A stretch of 64,000 bases of DNA from Armatimonas rosea (GCF_014202505.1 NZ_JACHGW010000004.1:744001-808000); one strand, 5' to 3'. Positions 40,831 to 50,860 are shown, numbered from the stretch's first letter. The notes: a model not told the origin generated them from the letters alone. Numbers and translations: made by a program.

Positions 40831-43800
40831 CCCCGTCTCAGGCGGGAAGGTAAACTGCGCCGCTGCCGCCACCAACGAGTGCTCGTCCTGGCAGAAACGC
40901 GCCAGAGCCGCACGAGCCTCGTCGGTCCAGCCCGCGCTTCCCCGGGTCTCGCCAATCAGAGCCGCGAGCCCCAAGCGCCGAAGGGTCGGGTGCGGGTGGA
41001 CACTCAGAAGCGCACGCAGCTCCGCACGCCCCGGCTGACGTGGCGGCACCTCGAACTGAGCAATACTCCACGCCAGGTTCTCCCCTTCCGGCACGTTCCG
41101 CTCCAGCCACGCGACCAGCTCCTCACCCTCCAGCGCCGTGAGTGCCAGCATGGTCTGGAACTTCCCCGTGAGGGGATCGGTGCGGAGGGCCTCCAGCGCC
41201 GCACGCCCTGCTGCTTGGTAGCGAGGATGCTCACTGCGCAGGACGCTACAGAGGCTCTCCACCACATGCGGTAAGACCCGCCGTTGCGGGAGAGTTTGCC
41301 GAATCGCAATGGCGGCTGCCTCGGGATGTTCCGTACCCACCACGCGAATCAGGGCAAAGGCGGCGACCGTGTACTCCCCAAAGAGGGAAGAGTTGAGGCG
41401 CTCCAAGATCGGCTCCGTCAAGAGGCCATCGAGATTGGGCATGCCCTGAGCGATCCCCAGCGCTTGGAGCCGCACCAGTGGATCGGGGTGGCGGAGACCG
41501 AGCACCAGGAGCTCGAGCTGGCGACGAAGCGCACTTGCGCTCAGGCCGTCGTTGGGGGCGCGGAGGGCGATGGTTGCCAGCGCAGCGTCCCCCGACTCCA
41601 GTGCCTGCCGCAAGACGAGCCAGGTAGCCTCGTGCTCTCGGTGTGCCCAGAGGGCGCGGACCAGCGCAACCCGCAGGTCGCGGTGGAGGTTGGGCTCCGC
41701 CGCCCAGGTCAACAGATCCGCGAGGCCCGCACTCTGGGACAGATCACCGAGGAGCCGGATGACCTCCTTGGCAACGGTGATTTTACGGCGCGGTGTCTCC
41801 CGCAAGAGCGCCAGGCTTCGTGTTAAAGGCAGCTCCAGCACGACACTTCGCAGGGCATAGATCGCCACCCGCGCCCGGCTATCGTCGAGCGCCGCGACCA
41901 GCTCCGCAGTCCCCTGACTGCTGTCGAGAAGCGCCAGTGCACGCAGGGCCGTGTCCCGCAGGGCAAGATTCTGCGCCTTTTCCTGAGCCAGCTCCACGAG
42001 GGGGGCCAATGCCACGTCCACCAGAGCGGCGTACTGCTTGACCGCTTGGAAGGCCTCGGGGTTGGGGCGCTCGCTGTCGACCAGCACCTCCGCGAGGGTC
42101 TGGGCAAAGAGCCCTTGCTGGCGCGGTGTCCAGCGGCCAAAGTGGGAGCGCACCGGCAGCACAAAGCGCGTCTTCCCCGTGGAGAAACGCCCCGAGAACG
42201 CCCGACGTCCCAGAAACTCGTCGGTCAGCAGGTCTTGACGCTGGCGGTGCAGAAACTCCCAGACACTTCTTTGGGTAATCCAGCTCTTGTCACGCTCCAG
42301 GAGCGCGGGTACCAGCACCCGAAAGCGCTCCCGCACAGTCTGGCCCAAGAGTGTCAAGAGATGCGCCGCCGTGTAGCCATTCACCGAGTCGTGGAGCAGC
42401 TCCTCAAGCAGCGCCACAGTCCCTGGTAGCTGTCGCAGGCGCGTGCTCAAGCCCACCGATGCCCGGACCAGGTAGTGCTCACTCTCCCGTGTCTTCCAGG
42501 AGCGCAGAACCGGGAGCAGGTGCGGCTCTAGGGTAGCAAGCTCCTTTGCCGAGAGGCTCTCCACGAGAGGCGCAAGATCTAGGTGCCCCCGTGTCCTCAC
42601 CCAGATAGCCAGCTCGGGTGCGGCCCACTCCGGGAAGCGAGCTAGAAGCTTGGTGACCAGAGCAACCGCGTGAGTCGCGGAGGCGAGAGAGAGATCAGAA
42701 GCGCTCCGTGCCTGCGCAAGTATCTGCGCGAGTGCCTCAAGGTGCCCTGCTTGCCAGCGTCCCAGGGGGATCTTAGCAAGCCCCGCCAGCATCGCCTGGC
42801 GCACCGGGTCCTGCTCAAACGCCCGCGCAGAGAACAGCGTGAGGAGGGCAGGGAGAGCCTCCTCGTCGTAGCCCGCCGCACCACAGAGTGCCGTCAAGGC
42901 CAGCCCGCGCAGCGTGGCGTCCGGGTTGTTGAGAAACGGCTCCAGAAGGGTTTGGGCTTCGTCCCAAGGAAGAACGCCCGCATAGGGAATCCGTTGCTCG
43001 GGGACGGTCGCCAGGCTCGAAAGGCCCCAGCAGCGCCGCGCCTCGGCGTGGCGAAGCGAGGCATCGGGGAGTGTTTGGACAAGAGCCAAGGGCAGCTCAC
43101 CGCCTGCACCACGCCAGCCAAGGCCGCAAGCCGCATAGAGCGCCCGCCGTTTTTCCGGGGCAAGGGCTCCCAGCCCGCACCAGAGGGGAAGGGTATGGGG
43201 GTGCTTTTGCACCAGCGCCACCAGCTGCGCACTCTCCAGCGAGTCGGCAATCGCCACAAACGAGAAGGAGAGGGGCTCGTCGGTTGCCAGCGCCAGCGCG
43301 ACAATGTCTTGTGGACAGCGGTGGATCAGGGCCTTGGGAAGCCCGATCGTCCCCAGCGGGAAGGTCGCCCGGAGTGCGGTTACCAGCGCCAGGGCGAGCT
43401 CGGGCCGACAGTGCGCCAGAGGGGTTAGTGCGGCACGGCAGAGCCCGAGGAGGAGATAGTCGCGCCCCGGTGTCGCCGCGATACGGCTCAGGAGCGTGCG
43501 CGTGAGTAGCTCAGGGTGGCGTGCGGCCAGCCGCGCACTCTCAACCGGTGTCAGGCGCTCCGCAAGCGTGGGAAGCAGGTTCTCAACAAAGGCTGGGGAC
43601 GTGTAGGCAAGAAACCGGGCGATCTCGCTGTCTCCGGCTGCCTGCCACTCCGTGAGAATCCGCTCAATGACTTCGGTTCGCTTTGCCTTTGCCAGGACCT
43701 GGAGATACCGGAGCCGCACCTTGCGCTGGGGGAGCGCCTGCACCGCAGCGAGCACTGCCTCGTCACTTCCAAAGCGCACCAAGACATCTAGCGCCAGTCG

Positions 43801-44037
43801 CCGCACAGCGCGTGAGCGATCCGTCCGTGCTCTCTCAGCCAGCCGAGCGTCTCCACTTCCCCAGCAAGCGCTCAGCGCCAGCGTCCGCTCGTAGACCGTC
43901 TCCCCCTGGCTCAGTGTCTCTAAGAGTGCCTGAGTCTCGGGGTTGGTGACGGACTCCCGTCCTAGGTTGTAGAGCCGCCGAAGGCGCGCTCCGTGGGTGA
44001 GGGTCTCCAGCTCCGCAAGCAGTGTTTCTCGTGTCAT
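40828..44037 (-). CDS. Giant HEAT-repeat protein
   Basis: 1069 residues composed almost entirely of alpha-helical HEAT-like repeats, for example AVRRLALDVLVRFGSDEAVL, ATLRGLALTALCGAAGYDEE, DLRVALVRALWAHREHEATW and PLVRLQALGIAQGMPNLDGL. No signal, membrane segment or catalytic domain is visible. The repeats predict a long solenoid acting as a scaffold or peptide-binding surface. The stop codon lies at the edge of repeat E. It is transcribed divergently from recQ. The function is unknown; it is the largest gene in the window. Confidence 0.85.
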   Translation of the reverse strand: MTRETLLAELETLTHGARLRRLYNLGRESVTNPETQALLETLSQGETVYERTLALSACWGSGDARLAERARTDRSRAVRRLALDVLVRFGSDEAVLAAVQALPQRKVRLRYLQVLAKAKRTEVIERILTEWQAAGDSEIARFLAYTSPAFVENLLPTLAERLTPVESARLAARHPELLTRTLLSRIAATPGRDYLLLGLCRAALTPLAHCRPELALALVTALRATFPLGTIGLPKALIHRCPQDIVALALATDEPLSFSFVAIADSLESAQLVALVQKHPHTLPLWCGLGALAPEKRRALYAACGLGWRGAGGELPLALVQTLPDASLRHAEARRCWGLSSLATVPEQRIPYAGVLPWDEAQTLLEPFLNNPDATLRGLALTALCGAAGYDEEALPALLTLFSARAFEQDPVRQAMLAGLAKIPLGRWQAGHLEALAQILAQARSASDLSLASATHAVALVTKLLARFPEWAAPELAIWVRTRGHLDLAPLVESLSAKELATLEPHLLPVLRSWKTRESEHYLVRASVGLSTRLRQLPGTVALLEELLHDSVNGYTAAHLLTLLGQTVRERFRVLVPALLERDKSWITQRSVWEFLHRQRQDLLTDEFLGRRAFSGRFSTGKTRFVLPVRSHFGRWTPRQQGLFAQTLAEVLVDSERPNPEAFQAVKQYAALVDVALAPLVELAQEKAQNLALRDTALRALALLDSSQGTAELVAALDDSRARVAIYALRSVVLELPLTRSLALLRETPRRKITVAKEVIRLLGDLSQSAGLADLLTWAAEPNLHRDLRVALVRALWAHREHEATWLVLRQALESGDAALATIALRAPNDGLSASALRRQLELLVLGLRHPDPLVRLQALGIAQGMPNLDGLLTEPILERLNSSLFGEYTVAAFALIRVVGTEHPEAAAIAIRQTLPQRRVLPHVVESLCSVLRSEHPRYQAAGRAALEALRTDPLTGKFQTMLALTALEGEELVAWLERNVPEGENLAWSIAQFEVPPRQPGRAELRALLSVHPHPTLRRLGLAALIGETRGSAGWTDEARAALARFCQDEHSLVAAAAQFTFPPETG

Positions 44038-44207
44038 GGTTTTCTTATTCTCGGTATCGAATCGTAGACGGCGGATGGTAAATTGGTCGCCGCAGACGCG
44101 GCCGAAGGCCCTCTAGCCGGACGTTCACCGTCCGGGCGACATCGTGGCAAAAATAAATTTTCCGCGTTTTGTCAGAATCGGGTAGTCTGAGCCGTACTAC
44201 AGGCGAG

Positions 44208-46136
44208 ATGAACACAAACATTACACAGCTCCTCGAAAAATACTTTGGCTTCTCCGCGTTCCGCCCGGGCCAAGAACAAGTGGTGGAGACCCTGCTGGCG
44301 GGGCGCTCGGCGCTGGCGGTCTTTCCCACGGGGGGCGGCAAGTCCCTGTGCTACCAGCTCCCGGCGCTCTGCTTCGACGGCGTGACAATCGTGGTCTCGC
44401 CGCTGATCGCCCTGATGAAGGACCAGATCGACTTTCTCACCGCGCGGGGAATCGCCGCCGCGCGCCTGGACTCGTCGCTGAGCCTCGATGAGGTGAAGCG
44501 TATCGGGGATGGGCTGGCCGATGGCTCGCTCAGGCTGCTCTATGTCTCGCCGGAGCGCTTCAACAACGAGCGCTTTCTCGGGCAGCTCCAGCGCACGAAG
44601 ATCTCGCTGTTTGCTATCGACGAAGCCCACTGTATCTCGGAGTGGGGGCACAACTTCCGCCCGGACTACCTCAAGCTCGCCGATGCCGCCAAGCGCTACG
44701 GCGCGGAGCGGGTGCTGGCGCTCACAGCCACGGCGACTCCGCAAGTCGTGAAAGACATCCACGAGGCCTTTGGGATCACGCCAGACGACGGGATCGTGAC
44801 GGGGTTCTACCGCCCGAACTTAGAGCTAGTGACGACACCGGTCACGGCCACCGAGCGCGACACCGTGCTCCTGCGCGTCCTCAAGCAGCGCCCGCCCGGC
44901 CCGACCATTGTCTATGTCACGCTCCAAAAGACCGCCGAGCGCCTCGCCGAGCTACTTAGCGAAGCGGGCCTCCCCGCCGAGCCCTACCACGCCGGGATGG
45001 AGGACGAGGCGCGCAGCGCGGTGCAGGAGCGCTGGATGGCGTCGGACAAGGGAATCGTGGTGGCGACAATCGCCTTTGGCATGGGGATCGACAAGAGCAA
45101 TGTCCGCTATGTTTACCACTACAACCTGCCCAAGTCGCTGGAGAGCTACAGCCAGGAGATCGGGCGCGCCGGGCGGGACGGGCAGCCGTCGGTGTGCCAT
45201 ATCCTCGCCTGCCTCGACGATGTCCCAACTCTGGAGAACTTTGTCTTTGGCGACACCCCCACACGTAGCGCACTCCACTCACTCCTCAGTGATCTGCTCA
45301 GCCGCGGCCTCGAGTTCGATATCGCCCTCTACGACCTCAGTGTCCGCCACGATATCCGCCAGCTCGTGCTCAAGACTATCCTGACGTACCTAGAGCTCAA
45401 TGGCATCCTGCGCCAGGGGACGCCGTTCTACGCTGCCTACGAGTTCCGCCCCCTGCCCGGCCAGACCGCCAAGAGCATCGCCGCCGCCTTCCCCGAGGCG
45501 CACCGCACGCTGGTGGAGAACATCTTCGAGGCGGCGACCAAGGGCCGGCTCTGGTACAAGCTCAACCCGGAAGACGCCTCTCTGGCACTCGCCGTCGAGC
45601 GTGGGAGGATAGTCCGCGTGCTGGAAGTCCTCGAAGAGCGCGGCCATATCGAGCTCCGCACCGCCGATGTGCGCCAGCGCTTCTACCGGCTCAACCCCAG
45701 CGACGATACCGAGGCCCTCACCGACGAGCTGGATAGTCGCTTTGCCCTGCGGGAGAAAAACGAGCTTGCGCGCCTCGCCAAGGTCGTGAAGCTCATCGGG
45801 CTGGGGAGCTGCCAGACCAACGCCCTTACTGGCTACTTCGGCGAGCGGCGCACAACACCCTGCGGCCACTGCTCCTTCTGCCTGACGGGCGAGGCCCAGC
45901 GCCTCCCCGAGTCCACCCCGCCCCACCCGATTCCTGCCAGCCTCCGCGACGAGCTCACCGCCCTCCGCGACGCGCACCCCGATGCCCTCCGCGAAGACCG
46001 CCAGCTCGCCCGCTTCCTCTGTGGCATCTCCAGCCCCGCTGTCTCCAAGGCCCGAATCGGCCGCCACAAGTGCTTCGGCATCCTCGAAGACCACCCGTTT
46101 GGAGCAGTGCTGGGGTGGCTTAGCACGGAGCTGTAG
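44208..46136 (+). CDS. recQ: RecQ-family ATP-dependent DNA helicase
   Basis: 642 residues from ATG at 44208. Motif 0 is FGFSAFRPGQEQVVETLL, Walker A is VFPTGGGKSLCYQLPAL (residues about 39-47), the DEAH box and aromatic-rich loop are FAIDEAHCISEWGHNFRPDY, and motif VI is SQEIGRAGRDGQPSVC. A RecQ-type zinc site uses Cys residues in GSCQTNALTGYFGE and TPCGHCSFCLTG. A winged-helix domain precedes the zinc Cys cluster, an unusual order, and a full HRDC domain is not obvious. It unwinds DNA during repair. An in-frame ATG at 44169 is rejected because 44208 opens the conserved N-terminus. Confidence 0.9.
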   Translation: MNTNITQLLEKYFGFSAFRPGQEQVVETLLAGRSALAVFPTGGGKSLCYQLPALCFDGVTIVVSPLIALMKDQIDFLTARGIAAARLDSSLSLDEVKRIGDGLADGSLRLLYVSPERFNNERFLGQLQRTKISLFAIDEAHCISEWGHNFRPDYLKLADAAKRYGAERVLALTATATPQVVKDIHEAFGITPDDGIVTGFYRPNLELVTTPVTATERDTVLLRVLKQRPPGPTIVYVTLQKTAERLAELLSEAGLPAEPYHAGMEDEARSAVQERWMASDKGIVVATIAFGMGIDKSNVRYVYHYNLPKSLESYSQEIGRAGRDGQPSVCHILACLDDVPTLENFVFGDTPTRSALHSLLSDLLSRGLEFDIALYDLSVRHDIRQLVLKTILTYLELNGILRQGTPFYAAYEFRPLPGQTAKSIAAAFPEAHRTLVENIFEAATKGRLWYKLNPEDASLALAVERGRIVRVLEVLEERGHIELRTADVRQRFYRLNPSDDTEALTDELDSRFALREKNELARLAKVVKLIGLGSCQTNALTGYFGERRTTPCGHCSFCLTGEAQRLPESTPPHPIPASLRDELTALRDAHPDALREDRQLARFLCGISSPAVSKARIGRHKCFGILEDHPFGAVLGWLSTEL

Positions 46137-46140
46137 TCTC

Positions 46141-47187
46141 ATGGCCACCCCCTTTGATGCCACCACGAAAGAGCTAGTGCGCCTCCACCCGGAAGACTGG
46201 CTGGAGCTCCTGGGACTTCCTCCTGCTTCCTGTGAACTGGTGGACGCCGATCTCGCAACCGTCTCAACGGAGGCGGATCGCCTGATCCGCGTCCTGACAC
46301 AAGAGCCGTATCTGGTCCATATCGAGTTTCAGGCGGGCCACGATGGTCATAGAGTTCCAGGACGAATGCTACGCTACAACGTCCTTGCCGCAGAACAAAC
46401 GGAACATGTCGTCCTGAGCTACGTGATTCTCCTCCGCCCCGAAGCAGATAGCCCCACCCTCACGGGAAGTGTGGTGCGCCTGCGGCCTAGTGGCCGACAG
46501 TACCTATACTTTGAGTACGAAGTCCTACGGCTCTGGCAAGTCCCCGTTTCTCATATCCTCAGTGGCGGGGTCTCCACCCTCCCGTTAGCTCTCCTCTGCG
46601 ACCTTTCCGAAACCAGCCCAGAGCGTGTCGTAGAGAGTCTGGAAGCCCGGATTCAGAGCGAAGTCGTTATTGAGAATCGCCGAAAGCTCTGGGCATCCAC
46701 CTACCTCCTCGCAGGTATACGGTACGCCCCCGAGATTGCCGGTAAACTATTATTGATCTTGCGTGAATGTTGTAAACTCACTCGACGGCACTACCTCAGC
46801 GAGAAGCAGTCGTCCCACCTAGGGGGCTGCCAATGGACGGTTTACGACATTCCCAAAAGATCAATAGAGAAAGCGGTAGCACAGATGAAAGAATCCATGA
46901 CCTATCAGAAAATCCTCGCAGATGGCCGCCAAGAAGGCATCGCTGAGGGACGCGCTATTGGACTAGCGCAAGGGATGGCGCAAGGAGTGGCGCAAGGGAT
47001 GGCGCAAGGAGTGGCGCAAGGGGAACGCGAGCTACTTCTCCTCCTTGGCACGGATCGCTTTGGCCCACCGGATGCCTCTTTCAATGAGGCACTGGAGAAG
47101 GCGCAAGAGCCACAGCTGCGCGCTTGGGCTCGCCGACTCTTTCACGCACAGTCTTGGTCCGACCTGCTCACGCTACCTGAGTCCTGA
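46141..47187 (+). CDS. Rpn/PD-(D/E)XK nuclease-family protein with short tandem repeats
   Basis: 348 residues from ATG at 46141, 4 bases after recQ. The nuclease core shows PYLVHIEFQAGHDGHRVPGR (candidate E-x-Q metal site), RMLRYNVLAA and LPLALLCDLSETSPERVVES. It is related to Rpn/YhgA-like transposase-derived nucleases, which cut DNA and aid recombination (family knowledge). Near the C-terminus five 12-base units (46966-47031) encode AQG(M/V)AQG repeats, residues about 274-294. Such slippage-prone repeats could alter length or frame. Co-transcription with recQ is likely. Confidence 0.8.
   Translation: MATPFDATTKELVRLHPEDWLELLGLPPASCELVDADLATVSTEADRLIRVLTQEPYLVHIEFQAGHDGHRVPGRMLRYNVLAAEQTEHVVLSYVILLRPEADSPTLTGSVVRLRPSGRQYLYFEYEVLRLWQVPVSHILSGGVSTLPLALLCDLSETSPERVVESLEARIQSEVVIENRRKLWASTYLLAGIRYAPEIAGKLLLILRECCKLTRRHYLSEKQSSHLGGCQWTVYDIPKRSIEKAVAQMKESMTYQKILADGRQEGIAEGRAIGLAQGMAQGVAQGMAQGVAQGERELLLLLGTDRFGPPDASFNEALEKAQEPQLRAWARRLFHAQSWSDLLTLPES
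46966..47031 (+). repeat. In-gene 12-base tandem repeat
   Basis: About five units of gcgcaagg(g/a)(a/g)tg lie head to tail in frame, giving the peptide AQGMAQGVAQGMAQGVAQG. The unit alternates between Met and Val versions, so the higher-order period is 24 bases. Because the unit is a multiple of three, gain or loss of units keeps the frame. Confidence 0.85.
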
Positions 47188-47207
47188 TGCGGGTATACTG
47201 ACGCGGC

Positions 47208-47840
47208 ATGGCTAAGATTCTCAATATGATCATCGCGTGGCTCCAGTCGCTGGGGCCGCTGGCGTACGGTGGGCTGTTTCTCATTATCTTTATCGAGACG
47301 GGCGTTGTTGTGATGCCGTTTCTCCCTGGCGACTCACTGCTCTTCACAGTGGGGGCGCTTGCCGCGGGCGAGAAGCCGGCGTTCGTGCTCGGAGTGCTCT
47401 ATCCACTCCTGATGGCCGCCGCCCTGCTCGGAGATAACTGTAACTACTTCCTCGGGAAGAAGTTCGGGCGAGGGCTCTTTAACAGCCCTAACTCGAAGAT
47501 CTTCAAGCGCGAGAACCTTACCAAGACCGAGGCGTTCTTTGCCAAGCACGGGCCCAAGGCAATCATCATGGCGCGCTTTGTGCCGATTGTGCGCACCTTC
47601 ATGCCGTTTGTCGCGGGCATGGGCGCGATGACCTACGGGCGCTTTCTGGCCTTCTCGCTCGCCGGCGCGGTGCTCTGGGTGGGACTCTGCATCACAGCAG
47701 GCTTCTTCTTTGGCAATATGGAGGTGGTCAAGAAGAACTTCGAGCTGGTGCTGGTCGGGATTATCCTGGTCTCCGTGCTCCCGATGGTGTTTGAGTTCCT
47801 TCAGCACCGCAAGCAGGCAAAAAACGAAGCGCCGCACTAG
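47208..47840 (+). CDS. DedA-family membrane protein
   Basis: 210 residues. Diagnostic stretches are FLIIFIETGVVVMPFLPGDS, LGDNCNYFLGKKFGRG, the FxxxHGxKAIxxARFxPxxR motif (FFAKHGPKAIIMARFVPIVR) and TFMPFVAGMGAMTYGRFLAF. DedA/VTT proteins are thought to flip polyprenyl-phosphate or phospholipid carriers and support proton-dependent membrane homeostasis. TATACT (47194-47199) lies 8 bases before the ATG, indicating a leaderless mRNA independent of the upstream nuclease gene. Confidence 0.94.
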   Translation: MAKILNMIIAWLQSLGPLAYGGLFLIIFIETGVVVMPFLPGDSLLFTVGALAAGEKPAFVLGVLYPLLMAAALLGDNCNYFLGKKFGRGLFNSPNSKIFKRENLTKTEAFFAKHGPKAIIMARFVPIVRTFMPFVAGMGAMTYGRFLAFSLAGAVLWVGLCITAGFFFGNMEVVKKNFELVLVGIILVSVLPMVFEFLQHRKQAKNEAPH

Positions 47841-47864
47841 CCTGGTTTGGGCTACAATAGCGCC

Positions 47865-48803
47865 ATGAGCACGATGGAGACGGCCCCGACGCTGGAGAAC
47901 CGGCGGACGGTCCCGCGCATTTTAAGCGACGAGCAAGTGGCGTTTTTTGTAGAGAACGGCTACCTGGTTCTGGAGCGTCTGGTCACGGACACCGAGGTCG
48001 AGGAGCTGCGACGAGACACGGCGCACTTGGCGCGCGGCGGCTATCCTTGCGAGAACTTGCAGCCGCTCCCCGCGGAGCTCACTGATGACGAAGCGCTTCG
48101 GCGGATTCTCTGCATCCATCAGCCGCACTTTATCAGCCCGGTGATCGAGAAGTATGTCAAGCACGAGAAAATCTGCGGCGCTCTGAGCCAGATCACGGCG
48201 GCGCATCTCCCGTTCTGGGATGGCTCGGTCAAGTGCATGCAGTCGATGCTCTTTGTCAAGCCCCCCACGTTTCAAGGGCAGGCGTGGCACCAAGACGAGA
48301 TCTACATCCCCACGCGAGACCGCTCGCTGATCGGGGCGTGGATCGCACTGGACGATGCGACTATCGAGAACGGCTGCCTCTGGGTGATTCCGGGCTCGCA
48401 CAAGGCGGGCTATCTCTATCCCCAGCGCAAGCACGATGAGGCCGAGGAGTACGACTTCGCGCCCCAGAGCTACGGCTTCGACGAGAGCCTGGCCGTGCCG
48501 GTGGAGGTGCCGGTGGGAAGTGTCGTGTTCTTCAATGGGTATCTCCTGCATAAATCTCTTAAGAACCGGAGCGAGGTCTACCGGCGGGTTCTGGTGAGCC
48601 ACTACATGAACGCCTGGAGCCTGCTTCCCTGGAGTGTCAAGGACGGCGAGTCGGTGGCGACGGCGGATCGGCGCAATGTGATCCCTGTGGCCGGGGCCGA
48701 TCCCTACGCCTGGAAGGGCTACGACAATCCCCCCAGTAATGTCTGGCTAAGAACGTGCAAAGCCACCGAGGAACTAAAACGCACCGACGAACCGTCTGAG
48801 TAG
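47865..48803 (+). CDS. Phytanoyl-CoA dioxygenase (PhyH) family protein
   Basis: 312 residues from ATG at 47865. The iron motif HQD is in GQAWHQDEIYIPTRDRSLIG and the distal His in GYLLHKSLKNRSEVYRRVLV. IALDDATIENGCLWVIPGSH is the family core. It starts with a variable 15-residue tail, then RILSDEQVAFFVENGYLVLE. TACAAT at 47853-47858 is 6 bases before this ATG, supporting it over the in-frame start at 47847. The cyclase gene follows by 4 bases and is probably co-transcribed. The substrate is unknown. Confidence 0.92.
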   Translation: MSTMETAPTLENRRTVPRILSDEQVAFFVENGYLVLERLVTDTEVEELRRDTAHLARGGYPCENLQPLPAELTDDEALRRILCIHQPHFISPVIEKYVKHEKICGALSQITAAHLPFWDGSVKCMQSMLFVKPPTFQGQAWHQDEIYIPTRDRSLIGAWIALDDATIENGCLWVIPGSHKAGYLYPQRKHDEAEEYDFAPQSYGFDESLAVPVEVPVGSVVFFNGYLLHKSLKNRSEVYRRVLVSHYMNAWSLLPWSVKDGESVATADRRNVIPVAGADPYAWKGYDNPPSNVWLRTCKATEELKRTDEPSE

Positions 48804-48807
48804 GGCA

Positions 48808-50856
48808 ATGGCGCTCCGAGCAACGCTCCGCACGACAATCCTCACGGCAACCCTGACCACACTCGCGGCGACCCTGATTGTCGTGCTGGGCAGTACCTAC
48901 CACCAGTGGCGAGTGACCTCCACGGACCTCTCCGCACAGGTCATCAAGCGAACGTCGCAGGTGATCGAGCGGCGCATGGGGCGACTCCTCGCCACCGCAC
49001 AGACCGCCAGCACCCTCGCCCAGACCTTTGTCGCACGCCACGAGGCCACGGGGCTGGACTTCGCGGACTTGGCGCCTATCGGCAATGACTTTCACGCTGT
49101 CTGCACCGCCCTCCCCGATATCTCCTATCTCACGCTGGGCATCCAGAACACCGGGGCCTACTGCCAGGTGCAGCGCCGCGCCGATGGACGGCTGCCCATC
49201 CAGCTCTGCACGCCCCCCAATTCGCAGGCGCTCACCCACCGGCGAGAGTGGCTCAAGCGCCCCGACGGCACCCTCCAGCTCCTCGCCGACGATCCCCACT
49301 GGAAGTACGATCCGCGCCTGCGGCCCTACTACCAAGCGGCGGTAAAGGCAGGAAGAGCCACCTGGACCGAGACCTACACCTTTGTCGATCCCGACCGCGG
49401 CGACATTGTCGGTGTCACCTACGCAACCCCGCGCTACGACAGCCAGCACCGCCTCCGCTGCGTCGTCTCCGTGGACTTCACCCTGGAGGACATCACCCGC
49501 TTTCTGCGCAGTGTCCGGCTTGGCGAGACGGGCTTTGGCTTTGTGGTCGAGGAAAAAGCCAGCGGCTCCCAGGTGATCGCGAGCGGCAGCGAGGCCCCCG
49601 ATGTGCTCAGGGCCGCACTCGCGCGGATCACCCGCCAGGCGCCCGGAGCGGCGCTACAGACCGCGCAGATTCGCGTCAAAGGCGCGGACTACCTGGTGAG
49701 CTGGCGGCGGCTTGCCGAGCCCGATGCCCCGCGCTGGGTGGTCTGCACGCTCACTCCCCAAAAAGAGCTGATGGGCCGTGTCGATGCGAGCCTACGAACG
49801 ACACTCTACTGGGTCGGGCTGGGCGGCATTCTTGGTATCGTGGGAAGCCTCTGGCTGGCGCAGGGAATCGCACGCCGCCTCCGCAAGATCACCCGGGAGA
49901 TGGACAAGGCCCGCCAGCTCCAGCTTGAGCCCGAGCCCGGCCTTGGCAAGGGGCGCATCGTGGAGGTCAACCAGCTCGGGGAGGGCCTGGAGCGCCTGAA
50001 GGCGAGCCTGCGGAGCTTTGAGCGCTTTGTCCCCACCGAGTATGTCCGCCAGCTGATGATCAGCGGCAAGGAGGCGGAGCCCGGCGGGGTCCGCACGGAG
50101 CTGACGGTCTTCTTCGCCGACCTGACGGGCTTCACGACAATCGCGGAGTCCCACGCGCCCGAGGAGGCGGTCGCGATCCTGAGCGCGTTTCTGGAGCTGG
50201 TCAGCCAGGAGATCGCACGCGCCGAGGGAGTTGTCGATAAGTACAACGGCGATGAGGTAATGGCCTTTTTCCATGGACAAGACCACGCAAAGCGCGCCTG
50301 CGACGCTGCCCTCCGCGCCCAAGCCGCGATGGCCCGCCTCCGAGAGCGCCGCGCCAACCCCGGCCTCACCATGCGTATCGGGCTCCACACGGGCGAGGCC
50401 ATCCTTGGGGTGATCGGCAGTGCCGTGCGCTACAACTACACCGTCCTCGGCGACACGGTCAACGCCGGCAAGCGCCTGGAGGGCCAGAACAAGGTCTACA
50501 AAACCCCGATCCTGCTCAGTGACGCCACGAACCAGCAGATCGCGGGTGGCTTTCTCACACGCCCCGTGGACATCCTCACCGTGGTCGGTAAGTCGCAGGC
50601 ACTCCGGGTCTTTGAGCTACTGGACACCGCCGAGGACGCCACGCCCCTGCAGCGCGCCCTTGCCGAGCAGACCGAGCAGGCACTCACTGCCTACCAGCGT
50701 CGCGACTTTGCCCAAGCTCGTGCCCTCTGCGACTCGCTACTTGCTGAATTTCCTAGCGATGGCCCCGCGACCGTTCTCCGCGCACGCGCCGATGCCTTCA
50801 CACAGTCTCCCCCGCCACCCGACTGGGATGGGGTCTGGCGCGCCACGGAAAAGTAG
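48808..50856 (+). CDS. Membrane adenylate cyclase with Cache-like sensor
   Basis: 682 residues. A first membrane helix (about 7-30: TILTATLTTLAATLIVVLGS) is followed by a periplasmic double-Cache-like domain (about 31-325; KYDPRLRPYYQAAVKAG and WTETYTF are Cache hallmarks), a second helix (about 332-352) and a HAMP-like linker. A class III cyclase domain covers about 425-610: FFADLTGFTTIAESHAPEEA and VVDKYNGDEVMAFF carry the two metal-binding Asp residues, and VLGDTVNAGKRLEG is conserved. The Lys in DKYNGDEV favours ATP. The C-terminus is TPR-like. It likely makes cAMP in response to an extracellular ligand. Confidence 0.92.
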   Translation: MALRATLRTTILTATLTTLAATLIVVLGSTYHQWRVTSTDLSAQVIKRTSQVIERRMGRLLATAQTASTLAQTFVARHEATGLDFADLAPIGNDFHAVCTALPDISYLTLGIQNTGAYCQVQRRADGRLPIQLCTPPNSQALTHRREWLKRPDGTLQLLADDPHWKYDPRLRPYYQAAVKAGRATWTETYTFVDPDRGDIVGVTYATPRYDSQHRLRCVVSVDFTLEDITRFLRSVRLGETGFGFVVEEKASGSQVIASGSEAPDVLRAALARITRQAPGAALQTAQIRVKGADYLVSWRRLAEPDAPRWVVCTLTPQKELMGRVDASLRTTLYWVGLGGILGIVGSLWLAQGIARRLRKITREMDKARQLQLEPEPGLGKGRIVEVNQLGEGLERLKASLRSFERFVPTEYVRQLMISGKEAEPGGVRTELTVFFADLTGFTTIAESHAPEEAVAILSAFLELVSQEIARAEGVVDKYNGDEVMAFFHGQDHAKRACDAALRAQAAMARLRERRANPGLTMRIGLHTGEAILGVIGSAVRYNYTVLGDTVNAGKRLEGQNKVYKTPILLSDATNQQIAGGFLTRPVDILTVVGKSQALRVFELLDTAEDATPLQRALAEQTEQALTAYQRRDFAQARALCDSLLAEFPSDGPATVLRARADAFTQSPPPPDWDGVWRATEK

Positions 50857-50860
50857 CCCC

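Noticed and set aside
45982-46140. N-terminal extension of the Rpn-like nuclease into recQ
   Set aside because: The extension is a frame-shifted shadow of the recQ 3' end; ATG at 46141 directly follows the recQ stop.
46966-47031. CRISPR-like direct repeat
   Set aside because: Units are 12 bases, contiguous with no spacers, and encode an in-frame peptide.
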